Assembly (NCBI RefSeq): GCF_020447315.1
Contig: NZ_JAJADQ010000005.1
Span: forward strand, 310,001-374,000
Direction of reading: 5' to 3'
Length of the DNA stretch: 64,000 nucleotides
From: Hymenobacter nitidus
GTDB lineage: Bacteria > Bacteroidota > Bacteroidia > Cytophagales > Hymenobacteraceae
A model generated the notes under the pieces. It had not been told where the DNA came from. It was given only the letters and a program-made list of their open reading frames with translations, and made no database searches. Shown piece by piece: positions 1 through 10,345 of this stretch; within the stretch, counting starts at the first letter, position 1, and each line of letters begins with the position of its first letter. Position numbers and translations under genes: made by a program.

Positions 1-962
1 TCCAGAACCGGCAGGGAGTTGGGCCCAAAGTAGTAGCGGAACTGAGCCTTGCCGCTCTGCACGTCGGCCACCGGAATGGTGAGCGTGCTGCGCATGGTTT
101 TGAGGAAGGTCTTGTCTTCCAGGTTTACGCTGGAGTTGAACTGGCCGGTGGTGAACTGGTTGTCGGCAATGATACCGGCAATAAAGAAGTCGTGCTTGTG
201 AGCGGCCCATTTCAGGGGCTCAGCAATTTTCACTTCCTCAGGATTCTCGGAAGCTTCGGCTAGGGCGCCGTGGTCGTCGGAAGCCAGGTAGTGGTTGATG
301 GTCGAGTGGTTGCGGTTCTGCTGGGCATCCTGCTCGGTCTGGCGCACGTGGTCCTCGAAGGTAAAGGTCAGCGGCTCGGCGGCCAGGGTGCTGGCCACAC
401 CGGGCATGCGCAGGACGTAGCCTACTTCATAGGAGTCGTCAAACAAGGTGTAGACCTCCTCGATGCTGCCCCCGGCCACGGCGGCCGTGAACGTGAGGCT
501 CTGGCCTTTCCGCTCGCCCACGGTTACGGGCTGCACCGCGCCGGGCTGGAAATACAGGTCCGAGAGCTTAATGCTGCGGCCGTCGGTGGTGCGGAAGCGG
601 GTATCGATTTTGGCGCTCTGCGCGTCAATCAGGTCCAGGGGCTTGCCGAAGAACGACTTGTACTTGTTCAGGCGCACGGCTTCTACCTGGCCACCTTTGG
701 TCGAGAAGGTAACCGTCAGGTTGGCGTTCTGCAGCTGTACCTGCTGGGCCGTGCCCTGACCTGCGGCGGCAAAGGAGCCCAACGTGCGGGCCGCGGCGGC
801 CGAGTCGAGTGGGGCGGCGGCGGGCGCTACTCCGGTTTTGCTGGCGGCAGTGGGAGCCTTATCGGCGGGTTGGTCTTTGCTCGGCTTAGGCGCGAAGAAA
901 AACAGGTAGACGAGGAGCAAGGCCGAAATCAGAAACAGGCCGGTTGCTTGGTTTTTGTCCAT
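1..962 (-). CDS. yidC: Membrane protein insertase YidC, N-terminal part (cut by window edge)
   Basis: Inserts and folds inner-membrane proteins, alone or with SecYEG. The start is the ATG at 962; about 320 residues are visible and the C-terminal insertase core lies beyond the edge. The protein opens with a single membrane segment (MDKNQATGLFLISALLLVYLFFF), then an Ala/Pro-rich linker, then the large periplasmic beta-sandwich domain of Gram-negative YidC, including the stretch NANLTVTFSTKGGQVEAVRL. A good Bacteroidota promoter lies about 50 nt upstream. It points the same way as pyrG, from which it is separated by a palindromic repeat. Identification rests on the first domain and membrane anchor; the catalytic groove is not seen. 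Confidence 0.9.
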   Translation of the reverse strand, partial: MDKNQATGLFLISALLLVYLFFFAPKPSKDQPADKAPTAASKTGVAPAAAPLDSAAAARTLGSFAAAGQGTAQQVQLQNANLTVTFSTKGGQVEAVRLNKYKSFFGKPLDLIDAQSAKIDTRFRTTDGRSIKLSDLYFQPGAVQPVTVGERKGQSLTFTAAVAGGSIEEVYTLFDDSYEVGYVLRMPGVASTLAAEPLTFTFEDHVRQTEQDAQQNRNHSTINHYLASDDHGALAEASENPEEVKIAEPLKWAAHKHDFFIAGIIADNQFTTGQFNSSVNLEDKTFLKTMRSTLTIPVADVQSGKAQFRYYFGPNSLPVL

Positions 963-1014
963 CGAAGGAAGGTACTGACAGGAATAGGTAAGGGCCGCGG
1001 TGCGGCACGAAATG

Positions 1015-1049
1015 CAAAGGTACGGGGAAAGCGCGGCTTGCCTCAAAAA
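1015..1049 (-). promoter_or_regulatory. Promoter of yidC
   Basis: Read on the minus strand, TTTTTG (1049-1044) is followed after 21 nt by TACCTTTG (1022-1015). This fits the Bacteroidota housekeeping consensus TTTG-N19-21-TAnnTTTG. Transcription would start near 1008, giving a leader of about 45 nt before the yidC ATG at 962. Confidence 0.6.
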
Positions 1050-1131
1050 TCCGGCGAGCCAGAGCAAAGGTCGCTATTGGCAGAGGAATATTCGCAAACC
1101 GGTATTTTTGGCAGAAGGCGGCGTAAAACAC

Positions 1132-1239
1132 GCCTGTCATCCTGAGCAAAGCCAAGGACCTTACCACGCTAGAACGACCGACGTAAAAACGACTCGTTCA
1201 ACTGGGATAAGGTCCTTCGCAAAGCTTAGGATGACAGGC
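1132..1239. repeat. Dispersed palindromic repeat, family 1, copy 1
   Basis: An imperfect inverted repeat between pyrG and yidC. The left arm (1132-1163) reads GCCTGTCATCCTGAGC, six other bases, then AAGGACCTTA. The right arm (1208-1239) is nearly its reverse complement. The middle carries ACGACTCGTTC. Similar elements lie at 20497-20609 and 62053-62173. It could fold as an RNA hairpin after the pyrG stop. Confidence 0.8.
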
Positions 1240-1259
1240 GTCGTTGCTCAGGGAATACC

Positions 1260-2924
<1,665 letters not shown>

Positions 2925-3039
2925 TCAAATATGCGGGCCGGTGGGCGCCTATCTGATAAACTTGCGCTGGAGGCAGCGAGGTAGGAGGATGACAGGCGAC
3001 AGATGAGTTTGCATATTGCACGTCCCAAATCCGCTGCTC

Positions 3040-4398
3040 ATGCCCCGCCTGCTGCTGTTGCTTTTTGTTGCGCTTCTCTTTTTACCCGCGCTGCCCGCCG
3101 CCCAGGCCCAATCCAAAGCCGACGACAACACCGCCGAATCCGCATTGTATCAGGGCCGCGGCCCGCGCTGGCTCAACCGGCTGCTGACGACTTCGCCCGT
3201 GCTGCGCCAGCACCACGTGGGCCTGAGTATCAGCGACGCTACGACCGGCGAGGCGCTGTATGAGCTCAATGCCGGGCAGTATTTCACGCCGGCCAGCACC
3301 ATGAAGCTCTTCAGCCTATATGCCGGCCTGCACCTGCTCGGCGACTCGCTGCCCAGCCTGCGCTACGTAGTTCGCCCCGATTCCCTGCTGTTCTGGGGCA
3401 CCGGCGACCCTACGCTGCTGCACGGCGATGTGCCCAGCCGCCGCGCCTTTGCGTTTCTGCAAAGCCGGCCCGAAAAGCTCTTTTACCTGCCCATTCCCTG
3501 CGTCGAGGCCCTGGGGCCGGGCTGGAGCTGGGACGACTATACCTATTACTTTTCGCCCGAGCGGGGTCCGTTTCCGGTGTACGGCAACACGGTGCGCTTC
3601 TACTCCCGGCCCAACCAGCCGCTACGCGTACTTCCGACGTCGTTTGCAGCCCTGGTCGAGCCAGCGCCGCCGGGCTTTCCGGCCGCCGACCACGTGCGGC
3701 GGGCCGAGCTGGAAAACCGCTTTTTCGTGCGGCCTTCCGCCAAAAGCTGGGTAGATGAAACGCCCTTTCGCACCAGTCCCGGCCTGCTCTTGAAGCTGCT
3801 GCAGGATACGCTGCGCCGGCCGGTGCAGGCCCTGCCCTGGCAGCTGCGGCCCCAGGATACGCTGCGTACTCTGCGCGGCCTGCCCGTCGACTCACTCTAC
3901 CGGCGCATGCTGCAGGTCAGCGACAATTTCCTGGCCGAGCAGCTGCTGCTGATGTGCTCCAGCCAGCTGGGCGCTGACTCCCTAAACACCGACCGCACGA
4001 TTAGGGCAGTGCGCCAGGAGTTTCTCGCTGATTTGCCCGACCCGCTGCGTTGGGTGGATGGTTCGGGCCTGTCGCGCCTGAACCTGGCCACCCCGCGCGA
4101 CCTGACGGCGCTGCTCCTGAAATTGCACCAGGAAGTGCCCGAACCGCGGCTGTTGAGCTTACTGGCCGGTGGGGGCGGGCATGGCACACTGCGCCGTGGC
4201 TACCACGATGCCCGTGGCCCTTGGTTCTGGGGCAAAACCGGGACGCTGACCAACACCCATAACCTGTGCGGCTACCTGCGCACCCGCAAAGGCCGGCTGC
4301 TGGCCGTGAGTTTTCTCAACAACAACTACGTGGTGGAAACCAGCGTCGTACGCAAGGAGGTAGAGCGGATTCTGGCCCAGGTCCGGGACCGGCTGTAG
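3040..4398 (+). CDS. dacB: D-alanyl-D-alanine carboxypeptidase/endopeptidase, PBP4 family (peptidase S13)
   Basis: A periplasmic penicillin-binding protein that trims stem peptides or opens cross-links of peptidoglycan. The ATG at 3040 gives 452 residues with a clear signal peptide (MPRLLLLLFVALLFLPALPA, cut after AQA). All three penicilloyl-serine motifs are present: SxxK as S86-T-M-K89 in PASTMKLFSLY, SxN as SDN in QVSDNFLAEQ, and KTG in WGKTGTLTNT. The region between the first and second motifs is long, as in S13 enzymes. It runs divergently from pyrG. A TTG at 3016 is in frame but adds an unlikely leader before the signal peptide. Confidence 0.92.
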   Translation: MPRLLLLLFVALLFLPALPAAQAQSKADDNTAESALYQGRGPRWLNRLLTTSPVLRQHHVGLSISDATTGEALYELNAGQYFTPASTMKLFSLYAGLHLLGDSLPSLRYVVRPDSLLFWGTGDPTLLHGDVPSRRAFAFLQSRPEKLFYLPIPCVEALGPGWSWDDYTYYFSPERGPFPVYGNTVRFYSRPNQPLRVLPTSFAALVEPAPPGFPAADHVRRAELENRFFVRPSAKSWVDETPFRTSPGLLLKLLQDTLRRPVQALPWQLRPQDTLRTLRGLPVDSLYRRMLQVSDNFLAEQLLLMCSSQLGADSLNTDRTIRAVRQEFLADLPDPLRWVDGSGLSRLNLATPRDLTALLLKLHQEVPEPRLLSLLAGGGGHGTLRRGYHDARGPWFWGKTGTLTNTHNLCGYLRTRKGRLLAVSFLNNNYVVETSVVRKEVERILAQVRDRL

Positions 4399-4707
4399 GC
4401 CGGGCAAGGCGGCTGCCGACAACCTCGTAAATGAGCCCGACCGGGCGCGCGAAACCGCACTAGTTGTGGCCTGTAGCAGAGCGACTATATAGTTAATGAT
4501 GAATGCCTGATTTCTGAGGCCGGGCGGTGATTGTCGGGAGCTAAGAGTTGTACTGTGCTTACAAGAACCGGTTCGTTTTCAAGACAAGCGGCTCAAGATT
4601 GGCATGGCTGGGTGATAATCGGTAGATTCATGCCTCTGTTTGAATACTAACTGGACAGTAAGGGCCCGAATTGCTGGCTTTTTACTCTGGTTTCACCTCA
4701 AATTCTT
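4399..4707. other. Intergenic stretch without a recognised gene
   Basis: About 309 bases between dacB and the PA14 protein. It is less GC-rich than the genes around it and holds a short perfect palindrome ACTATATAGT (4482-4491). I see no good TAnnTTTG promoter, no RNA gene and no credible small reading frame. The promoter of the downstream gene is presumably here. Confidence 0.4.
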
Positions 4708-6456
4708 TTGCCTGTGCGTTGCTCAATATTTTGTTCACTGGTGGCCGGTCTTAGCGTTGGCGTAACAACTTTAGCGCCTGCTACCAGGGCAACCACCCTA
4801 GCCGCTGGCGGCCCACTGCTCACTCGTTTGGTCCTGCCCGTGCAGAATGCCGGCACCGGCCTGACGGGCACGTACTTCGCCAACGGTACCATGGCCGGGG
4901 CGCCGGTGCTGCGCCGCGTCGATGCCGCCATGGACTTTAACTGGGGCAAAAAGTCGCCAGGTCCGGGCCTGCCCGAAGACAACTTCTCGGTGCGCTGGGA
5001 AGGTCTGCTGGCCGCGCCCAGCACGGGTAGCTACCGGTTTGTAGCCAAAACCGGCGACGAAGTGCGGCTCTGGATTAACGGCAAGAAAATTCTGGACACC
5101 TGGAAGGGCTCTACCGGCAACGCGCTAACCAACGGCAGCGTCAGCCTCGGGGCCGGCGAGAAAACCACGATTAAGATTGAGTTTGCCGAAGGTGAAGGCG
5201 ACGCGCAGTTTCAGCTGCTCTGGACGCCGCCCGGCAGCTCGCCCCAGCTTATCCCGACCACCAGCCTCTACCCGCTAGGCTCACCCACTACTCCCGACCC
5301 GCCCGGAAGCGCGCCGGCTCCCAAGCCCGTAGCCGCTAAGCCTATGCCCAAGCCCGCGGCTCCCAAACCCGCCGCGCCCGCCAAGCCAATAGCCGTAGCG
5401 AAGTCGGAGGCACCGGCCAAGCCCGCCAAGGCGCCGGCGGTAACTCCCGAGCAGGCCGCGGCCAAAGCTGCCGCCGCTGCCGAAGCCAAGGCCGCCACGG
5501 CCAAAGCCAAAGCGGATGCCGCCCAGGCCAAGGCCGATGCCGACGCGGCCAAAGCCACTGCCAAAGCAGCCGAAGCCAAAGCCAAAGCCGACAAAGCAGC
5601 GGCCAAAGCCGCCGCCGAGGCCGAAGCTAAGGCTAAGAAAGACCAGCAGCCCGAGCCCCTGGCGCCGGGCGTGTACGTGCTGACCTCGCGCACGACCGGC
5701 AAGCCCCTGGAAGTCATTGACCCGTATCGGCCCAACAGCCAGGCCTACCAGCCCGAGGCTGTGGGTGCCGCCGCCGGTGGCGCGACTCTGGCCCGCAGCA
5801 CTGCCCCGCAGTGGAAGATTGAAAGCCTCGGTGGCGGATTCTACCGCCTAATGGTGCCCGGCAACAACCGCGTGCTGGAAGTACTGGGCAGCTCGACTTC
5901 TAACGGGGCCGACCTGGACCTGTGGCCTTACTACAGCGGCAACAACCAGGCGTGGCGCATCGAGCCCACCGAGGACGGCTACTACAAGCTGCTGGCCAAG
6001 CACAGCAGCAAAGCCCTGACGGCCAAAGACTCGGCCAATAGCCTGGAAGGCAGCATCCATCAGTGGCGCTTTAGCGGGCGCGAAAACCAGATGTGGAAGC
6101 TGCAGCCCGTGCAGGCCGAAGAGCCCACGCCGGCGGCTATGGCCGGCAGCAAGCCCGGCGTAGGGGCCCATAAGATGAGCATCTACCCCAACCCCAGCAA
6201 CGGCGTGGTGCAGCTGCGCTACGAGCTTCCCGAAGAAATTCCGATGGGCTGGGTACTGTATAACCAGAACGGGGCTCCGGTGCGCGTGTCGGACTACCGC
6301 CGCCAGTCGGCGGGGGCCCACCACCAAACCCTGGACTTCACTGGCCTGCCCGCCGGCGACTATAACCTGCGCATGACTGTGGGCACCGTGACAACGCGTG
6401 AGCAGCTGCAGCTGCGCAACCCTAAGCCGTCGGTGCCGACGCCAAGCGGGAATTAA
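4708..6456 (+). CDS. Secreted PA14 / ricin-like lectin protein with T9SS sorting domain
   Basis: Probably a cell-surface or released carbohydrate-binding protein. In order: a hydrophobic export signal; a PA14 domain (about residues 50-190, with TGTYFANGTMAGAPVLRR and FVAKTGDEVRLWINGKKILD); a Pro/Ala/Lys then Ala/Lys/Glu linker of about 120 residues that looks helical; a ricin-B-like trefoil region (about 320-470) with repeated QxW-type blocks (PQWKIES, NQAWRIEP, NQMWKLQP); and a C-terminal type IX secretion sorting domain starting MSIYPNPSNGVVQLRY. There is no early in-frame ATG: the start is TTG 4708 or GTG 4714, the first ATG lying inside PA14. No catalytic domain is seen. Confidence 0.85.
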   Translation: MPVRCSIFCSLVAGLSVGVTTLAPATRATTLAAGGPLLTRLVLPVQNAGTGLTGTYFANGTMAGAPVLRRVDAAMDFNWGKKSPGPGLPEDNFSVRWEGLLAAPSTGSYRFVAKTGDEVRLWINGKKILDTWKGSTGNALTNGSVSLGAGEKTTIKIEFAEGEGDAQFQLLWTPPGSSPQLIPTTSLYPLGSPTTPDPPGSAPAPKPVAAKPMPKPAAPKPAAPAKPIAVAKSEAPAKPAKAPAVTPEQAAAKAAAAAEAKAATAKAKADAAQAKADADAAKATAKAAEAKAKADKAAAKAAAEAEAKAKKDQQPEPLAPGVYVLTSRTTGKPLEVIDPYRPNSQAYQPEAVGAAAGGATLARSTAPQWKIESLGGGFYRLMVPGNNRVLEVLGSSTSNGADLDLWPYYSGNNQAWRIEPTEDGYYKLLAKHSSKALTAKDSANSLEGSIHQWRFSGRENQMWKLQPVQAEEPTPAAMAGSKPGVGAHKMSIYPNPSNGVVQLRYELPEEIPMGWVLYNQNGAPVRVSDYRRQSAGAHHQTLDFTGLPAGDYNLRMTVGTVTTREQLQLRNPKPSVPTPSGN

Positions 6457-6480
6457 GATTTCGTTTACGGATAACACGAA

Positions 6481-6510
6481 AACGGGCGGCTCCAAGTGAG
6501 GCCGCCCGTT
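6481..6510 (+). terminator. Hairpin after the PA14 protein gene
   Basis: AACGGGCGGC and GGCCGCCCGTT form a GC-rich stem with a short loop, flanked by A- and T-rich bases. It lies 24 nt after the stop at 6456. Confidence 0.7.
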
Positions 6511-6551
6511 TCTGTTTAGAGCCGATTTGAGAATGGGCAAAAAGCAGAACG

Positions 6552-6639
6552 TCATGCTGAGCGCAGCCGAAGCATCTCTACCGCAGTACTGATTAATTTT
6601 AGCATTGCCGTAGAGATGCTTCGGCTGCGCTCAGCATGA
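6552..6639. repeat. Perfect 30-bp inverted repeat between convergent genes
   Basis: Arms 6552-6581 and 6610-6639 are exact reverse complements (outer end TCATGCTGAGCGCAGCCGAA) around a 28-nt AT-rich loop. It sits between the convergent ends of the PA14 gene and serA. Its outer end resembles the family-1 repeats (GTCATCCTGAGC), but the inside differs. It may be a dispersed element that also works as a bidirectional terminator. Confidence 0.85.
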
Positions 6640-6655
6640 TAACCTATTGTAATCC

Positions 6656-8557
6656 TTAGTACAGCACCCGGAACTTGATGGTGTGCTCTACCGCGCGCAG
6701 GGCCTGAATGACTTCCTGGTCGTATTCCTTGTCGATATCGGTGATGACGTAGCCGATATGCTCGTTGGTTTTCAGGTACTGACCCAGAATGTTGACGTGG
6801 TGCTCGGCCAGCACGTTGTTGATACGGGCCAGCACGCCGGGCACGTTGGCGTGCACGTGAATCAGGCGGTGGGCCTGCTGCAGGGGCAGCTGAATGTTGG
6901 GGAAGTTGACGCTCTGCTGGGTGTTGCCGGTGTTGATGTACTGCATAATCCGCTCGGGCACAAACTCGGCAATGTTGCGCTGGGCCTCGGCCGTGCTGCC
7001 CCCAATATGAGGCGTGAGCAGCACGTTGGGCAAGCCCCGCAGCTCGCTCTCGAAGCCTTCGTCGTTGGTTTTAGGCTCGTAGGGAAATACGTCCACGGCG
7101 GCGCCGCCGAGGTGGCCGCTGCGCAGGGCCGCGGCCAGGGCCGGCACATCCACCACGTGGCCGCGGGCATTGTTGAGCAGCAGGGCGCCGGGCTTCATCA
7201 TGGCTAGCTCGGCGGCCCCGATCAGGTTGGTGTTGTCCTTGCGGCCGTCCACGTGCAGCGTCACCACGTCGGCCTGCTGAAGCAGCTCCTGCAGGGTGCG
7301 GCAGCGCACGGCGTTGCCGAGCTGCAGCTTTTCGGCCACGTCGTAGTAAAGCACCTGCATGCCCACGGCCTCGGCCACCACCGAGAGCTGGGAGCCAATG
7401 TTGCCGTAGCCGACGATGCCGAGCTTTTTGCCCCGGATTTCAAACGAGCCCCGCGCCGACTTGTCCCACTCGCCCTGGTGCATCTTGGGGTTTTTCTCCG
7501 GAATGCGGCGGGCCAGCACGATGATTTCGCCCAGGGCCAGCTCCACTACCGAGCGGGTGTTGGAGAAGGGCGCGTTGAACACGGCCACGCCGCGCTTCAT
7601 GGCCTCCGTGAGGTCAATCTGGTTGGTGCCGATGCAGAAGGCGCCCACGGCAATCAGGCGGTTGGCCCGCTCCAGCACCCGCGCCGTTACCTGGGTTTTC
7701 GACCGGATGCCGAGGATGCTCACGCCCTCAATGCGCTCCAGCAGCTCTTCTTCATCGAGGCCGCCGGGCACGGAGTCAACCTGGTAGCCCTCGGCGCGGA
7801 ACAGCTCGGCGGCGCGCACGTCGGGGTTTTCGAGCAGCAGTACTTTGATGCGGTTTTTGGGGTAGCTCAGGGTCATGGGCAGCTTATTCTGGTAGAGAAA
7901 CTCGTCGAAGGAAGGCAGTACTTCGTCGGCGCGGGCCACCACGGCTTCGCGGCTGACGTTTTCGGTGAAGGCGTAAAAGCGGTTGGCCAAGCCGGCTTCC
8001 CGGATCTGGTAGTCGGTGTAGCCGTCGCCGAGCACGTACACGTCGCCTTCGAGGTCCAGCTCACGCAGCTGCAAAATCTTGCCTCCGTCGCGGCTGAGTA
8101 CGTTTTCCGGGTCGAAGCCGGTGATGCGGCCCGTGGCGTCGAAGGTGAAGGTATTGGCCAGCACGTGGTCGGCGGCAATGCCGAAGTCGGCCACTACGGG
8201 CTCGATAAACTCCCGGAAGCCGCTGCTGACGATGTAGACGCGGCCGGGAAACTGCTCGAAGAAGCCGCGGTTGCGCACGATGCTCTCCGACACCTTGCCC
8301 TTGAGCTGAGCCACCAGCAGCGGCAGGTGCTCGCGCCGGGCCGGCAGCAGGGCCAGCCGCTGCTTCAACGACTCCGAGAAACTCAGGCTCCCGCTCATGC
8401 CCTGGTCGGTCAGCGCCCGGATTTCGCCCACGACTTTCTCCCGGTCGGGGTGGCCCTGCAGGGCAATGTCGGCCAGCTCGTCGAGGCCTTCCACCTGGGT
8501 GAAAGTGCTGTCGAAGTCAATAATCAGGTAAGGCAGCGGGGTGTTCGGTTGGGGCAT
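6656..8557 (-). CDS. serA: Fused phosphoserine phosphatase / D-3-phosphoglycerate dehydrogenase
   Basis: Carries two steps of serine biosynthesis in one chain of 633 residues. Residues 1-230 are a HAD-IB phosphatase like SerB: motif I DFDST (nucleophile and acid Asp), motif II Ser in YIVSSGF, a Lys in DGGK and motif IV GDGYTD. Residues about 240-560 are an E. coli-like SerA: the NAD fold GIVGYGNIGSQ, the block GAFCIGTNQIDL, the catalytic Arg in NNARGHVVD and His in LTPHIGGST. A C-terminal ACT domain (HVHANVPGVLARIN) suggests serine feedback. The start at 8557 puts motif I close to the N-terminus; 8587 is an alternative. The middle step enzyme SerC is not nearby. Confidence 0.93.
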   Translation of the reverse strand: MPQPNTPLPYLIIDFDSTFTQVEGLDELADIALQGHPDREKVVGEIRALTDQGMSGSLSFSESLKQRLALLPARREHLPLLVAQLKGKVSESIVRNRGFFEQFPGRVYIVSSGFREFIEPVVADFGIAADHVLANTFTFDATGRITGFDPENVLSRDGGKILQLRELDLEGDVYVLGDGYTDYQIREAGLANRFYAFTENVSREAVVARADEVLPSFDEFLYQNKLPMTLSYPKNRIKVLLLENPDVRAAELFRAEGYQVDSVPGGLDEEELLERIEGVSILGIRSKTQVTARVLERANRLIAVGAFCIGTNQIDLTEAMKRGVAVFNAPFSNTRSVVELALGEIIVLARRIPEKNPKMHQGEWDKSARGSFEIRGKKLGIVGYGNIGSQLSVVAEAVGMQVLYYDVAEKLQLGNAVRCRTLQELLQQADVVTLHVDGRKDNTNLIGAAELAMMKPGALLLNNARGHVVDVPALAAALRSGHLGGAAVDVFPYEPKTNDEGFESELRGLPNVLLTPHIGGSTAEAQRNIAEFVPERIMQYINTGNTQQSVNFPNIQLPLQQAHRLIHVHANVPGVLARINNVLAEHHVNILGQYLKTNEHIGYVITDIDKEYDQEVIQALRAVEHTIKFRVLY

Positions 8558-8689
8558 AGCGGCGGTAATATCGGGCACAAAAGCCATTCGGCCGGGGAAA
8601 ATTCTTGCCGGAATAAACCAGGACCCTGGATACAACCTTTTCCGGCCCCGACTACTCCCTTTACAACCGAACTTATTCTATAGGCCCTG

Positions 8690-9436
8690 ATGAAGAAAAT
8701 CACCCTGCTATTGCTCATGTCACTATCCGCCACCCTGGGCCACGCACAAACCACGGAAGTATCGGTACACCTCACGTCGGGCGCATCCTTGTTCCGGGGG
8801 CAATCGGCTAGTGAGGAGGCCGCCATTTTCATTCCCGACAACGAGGCCGAGCCGCCCTACAAGTACTTGTATACGCTGCTGGACGTGCCCTACACCGGCA
8901 ATCCGTTCGGGAAAAAGCCGGGCCTGGCGTACGGGGCTGCCGCGCAGGTGCAGCACGTTACGGCCCGCCACCTGGTGTTTGGGGTGCAGGGCGGCTACGA
9001 GGTGCTGCAAAGCCGGACCCCGATTTTTGTGGTGTTCGATAAGCACGATTTCGGCCTGTCGGCCCAGGGCACGGCCACTTTGGCCAACAGCTTTATCACT
9101 GTGCACCCCTTCGCGGGCTACCGCCTCACGCGTCATAAGCTGGATTACGACCTGACCCTAGGCCCCGAAATCGGCTTGCTGCAGCGCAGTCACGAAACTG
9201 CCGAAGCCACGCTCGCCAGCCCCCACGAGGCGACGTATACTACCGACCTGGACCGACAGCAGCGCAAAGTAGACGTGCGGGTCCGGCTGAATCTGACGGC
9301 TTACTACCAGCGGCTGGGGTTTTCGGTGGGCTATTCCCGGGGCCTGAGCAATTACCGCTCAGACTATTCGGATAGCTTCAATCAGCTTTACTCGCAGGTT
9401 TTCCGGACGGGTATTTCGTACCGGCTGGGGGTGTAG
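8690..9436 (+). CDS. Outer-membrane beta-barrel protein, first of a tandem pair
   Basis: A 248-residue exported protein with a signal peptide (MKKITLLLLMSLSATLGHAQ). It then shows alternating, Tyr/Gly-rich strands ending in an aromatic and hydrophobic terminus (FRTGISYRLGV), the pattern of a small porin-like barrel with about 8 strands. It is closely related to the next gene: both mature proteins begin with TEVSVHLTSGA and share blocks such as GYEVLQSR/GYEVLRSR, RLNLTAYY and SVGYSRG/SLGYSRG. It is divergent from serA. No specific function can be assigned. Confidence 0.8.
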   Translation: MKKITLLLLMSLSATLGHAQTTEVSVHLTSGASLFRGQSASEEAAIFIPDNEAEPPYKYLYTLLDVPYTGNPFGKKPGLAYGAAAQVQHVTARHLVFGVQGGYEVLQSRTPIFVVFDKHDFGLSAQGTATLANSFITVHPFAGYRLTRHKLDYDLTLGPEIGLLQRSHETAEATLASPHEATYTTDLDRQQRKVDVRVRLNLTAYYQRLGFSVGYSRGLSNYRSDYSDSFNQLYSQVFRTGISYRLGV

Positions 9437-9477
9437 TGAACCTCAACTCAATCGCCCGCCGACAATACAGCATTGCG

Positions 9478-9485
9478 TAGTTTTG
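9478..9485 (+). promoter_or_regulatory. -7 box before the second barrel gene
   Basis: TAGTTTTG matches TAnnTTTG, 40 nt before the ATG at 9526. There is no clear -33 TTTG. It suggests that the second paralogue has its own promoter in the gap. Confidence 0.35.
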
Positions 9486-9525
9486 AGGCGGCTTGTATCT
9501 CCTTCTTTTTATCCAGAATGTAGTT

Positions 9526-10233
9526 ATGAAAAAAATTACGTTGTTTTTCCTTAGTGCGCTGGCCGCTCATCTGAGCTACGGCCAGAAAACGGAAGTCTCG
9601 GTTCACCTGACTTCGGGAGCTGCCGCTTTCCGCGGGGCATCGGCCGCCAGCAATGCCACGCTCGTGCAGCCGCCAGCCGCCGGCGTGCGGCCCTACACCA
9701 GCAATGCCTATGGTCGACGGCCGGCGTTTTCGTACGGAGTGGCCGGGCAGGTGCAGCGCGTCACGGCCGACAATACCCTGCTGGGGGTGCAGGCCGGCTA
9801 CGAAGTGCTCCGGAGCCGCGTGCAGATTACCAGCGTGCTGGACCGTAATGGCACCGACATAAAAGCCGACGGGCACACCACGCTGGCAAACTATGGTCTC
9901 AACGCGCATCCTTTCTTCGGCCACCGCTTCGATCTGGGGGATATAGCCCTGGACCTGACGGCCGGTCCGGAAATGGGCTTGGTACTGCGCAGCTACGAGC
10001 AGGGCAGTGCGGTGTCGGGCAAGGGTGTGAGCTACAGCGCCGACCAGGACCTGAGCCGCCCTACCGTAGACGCGCGGGGCCGGCTGAACCTGACGGCCTA
10101 CTACAAGCAGGTGGGACTGTCGCTGGGCTACTCCCGTGGGTTTACCGATTACCGCGGCTCGCAGGAAGGCGGAATGAACGGGGTGTATTCGCAGGTGTTC
10201 CGGGCGGGCCTGGCGTTGCGGCTGGGGCTGTAA
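9526..10233 (+). CDS. Outer-membrane beta-barrel protein, second of a tandem pair
   Basis: A 235-residue paralogue of the preceding gene. Signal peptide MKKITLFFLSALAAHLSYGQ, then TEVSVHLTSGAAAFRG and barrel-like strands ending in VFRAGLALRLGL. The ATG at 9526 starts the signal peptide directly; a frame open from 9493 adds an unlikely leader. The two copies have diverged most in the segment after FRG, which in this copy is short and Ala/Pro-rich and in the first copy is acidic. This may be a surface loop under different selection. Confidence 0.8.
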   Translation: MKKITLFFLSALAAHLSYGQKTEVSVHLTSGAAAFRGASAASNATLVQPPAAGVRPYTSNAYGRRPAFSYGVAGQVQRVTADNTLLGVQAGYEVLRSRVQITSVLDRNGTDIKADGHTTLANYGLNAHPFFGHRFDLGDIALDLTAGPEMGLVLRSYEQGSAVSGKGVSYSADQDLSRPTVDARGRLNLTAYYKQVGLSLGYSRGFTDYRGSQEGGMNGVYSQVFRAGLALRLGL

Positions 10234-10345
10234 GCCGGCTGTCCGACCGAGGGCCTCGTCAGCGTGTGTTGTTGCCCCGAAAGCCGTCCGGTCTGGTACC
10301 ACCGAACTGTACGGAACCGGGAATTTAACGAGCAGTAAGGCCGGC

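Noticed and set aside
7253..8683. Long open frame (476 codons) opposite serA
   Set aside because: It is a shadow of the GC-rich codon pattern of serA; it has no domain and the opposite frame has all catalytic motifs.
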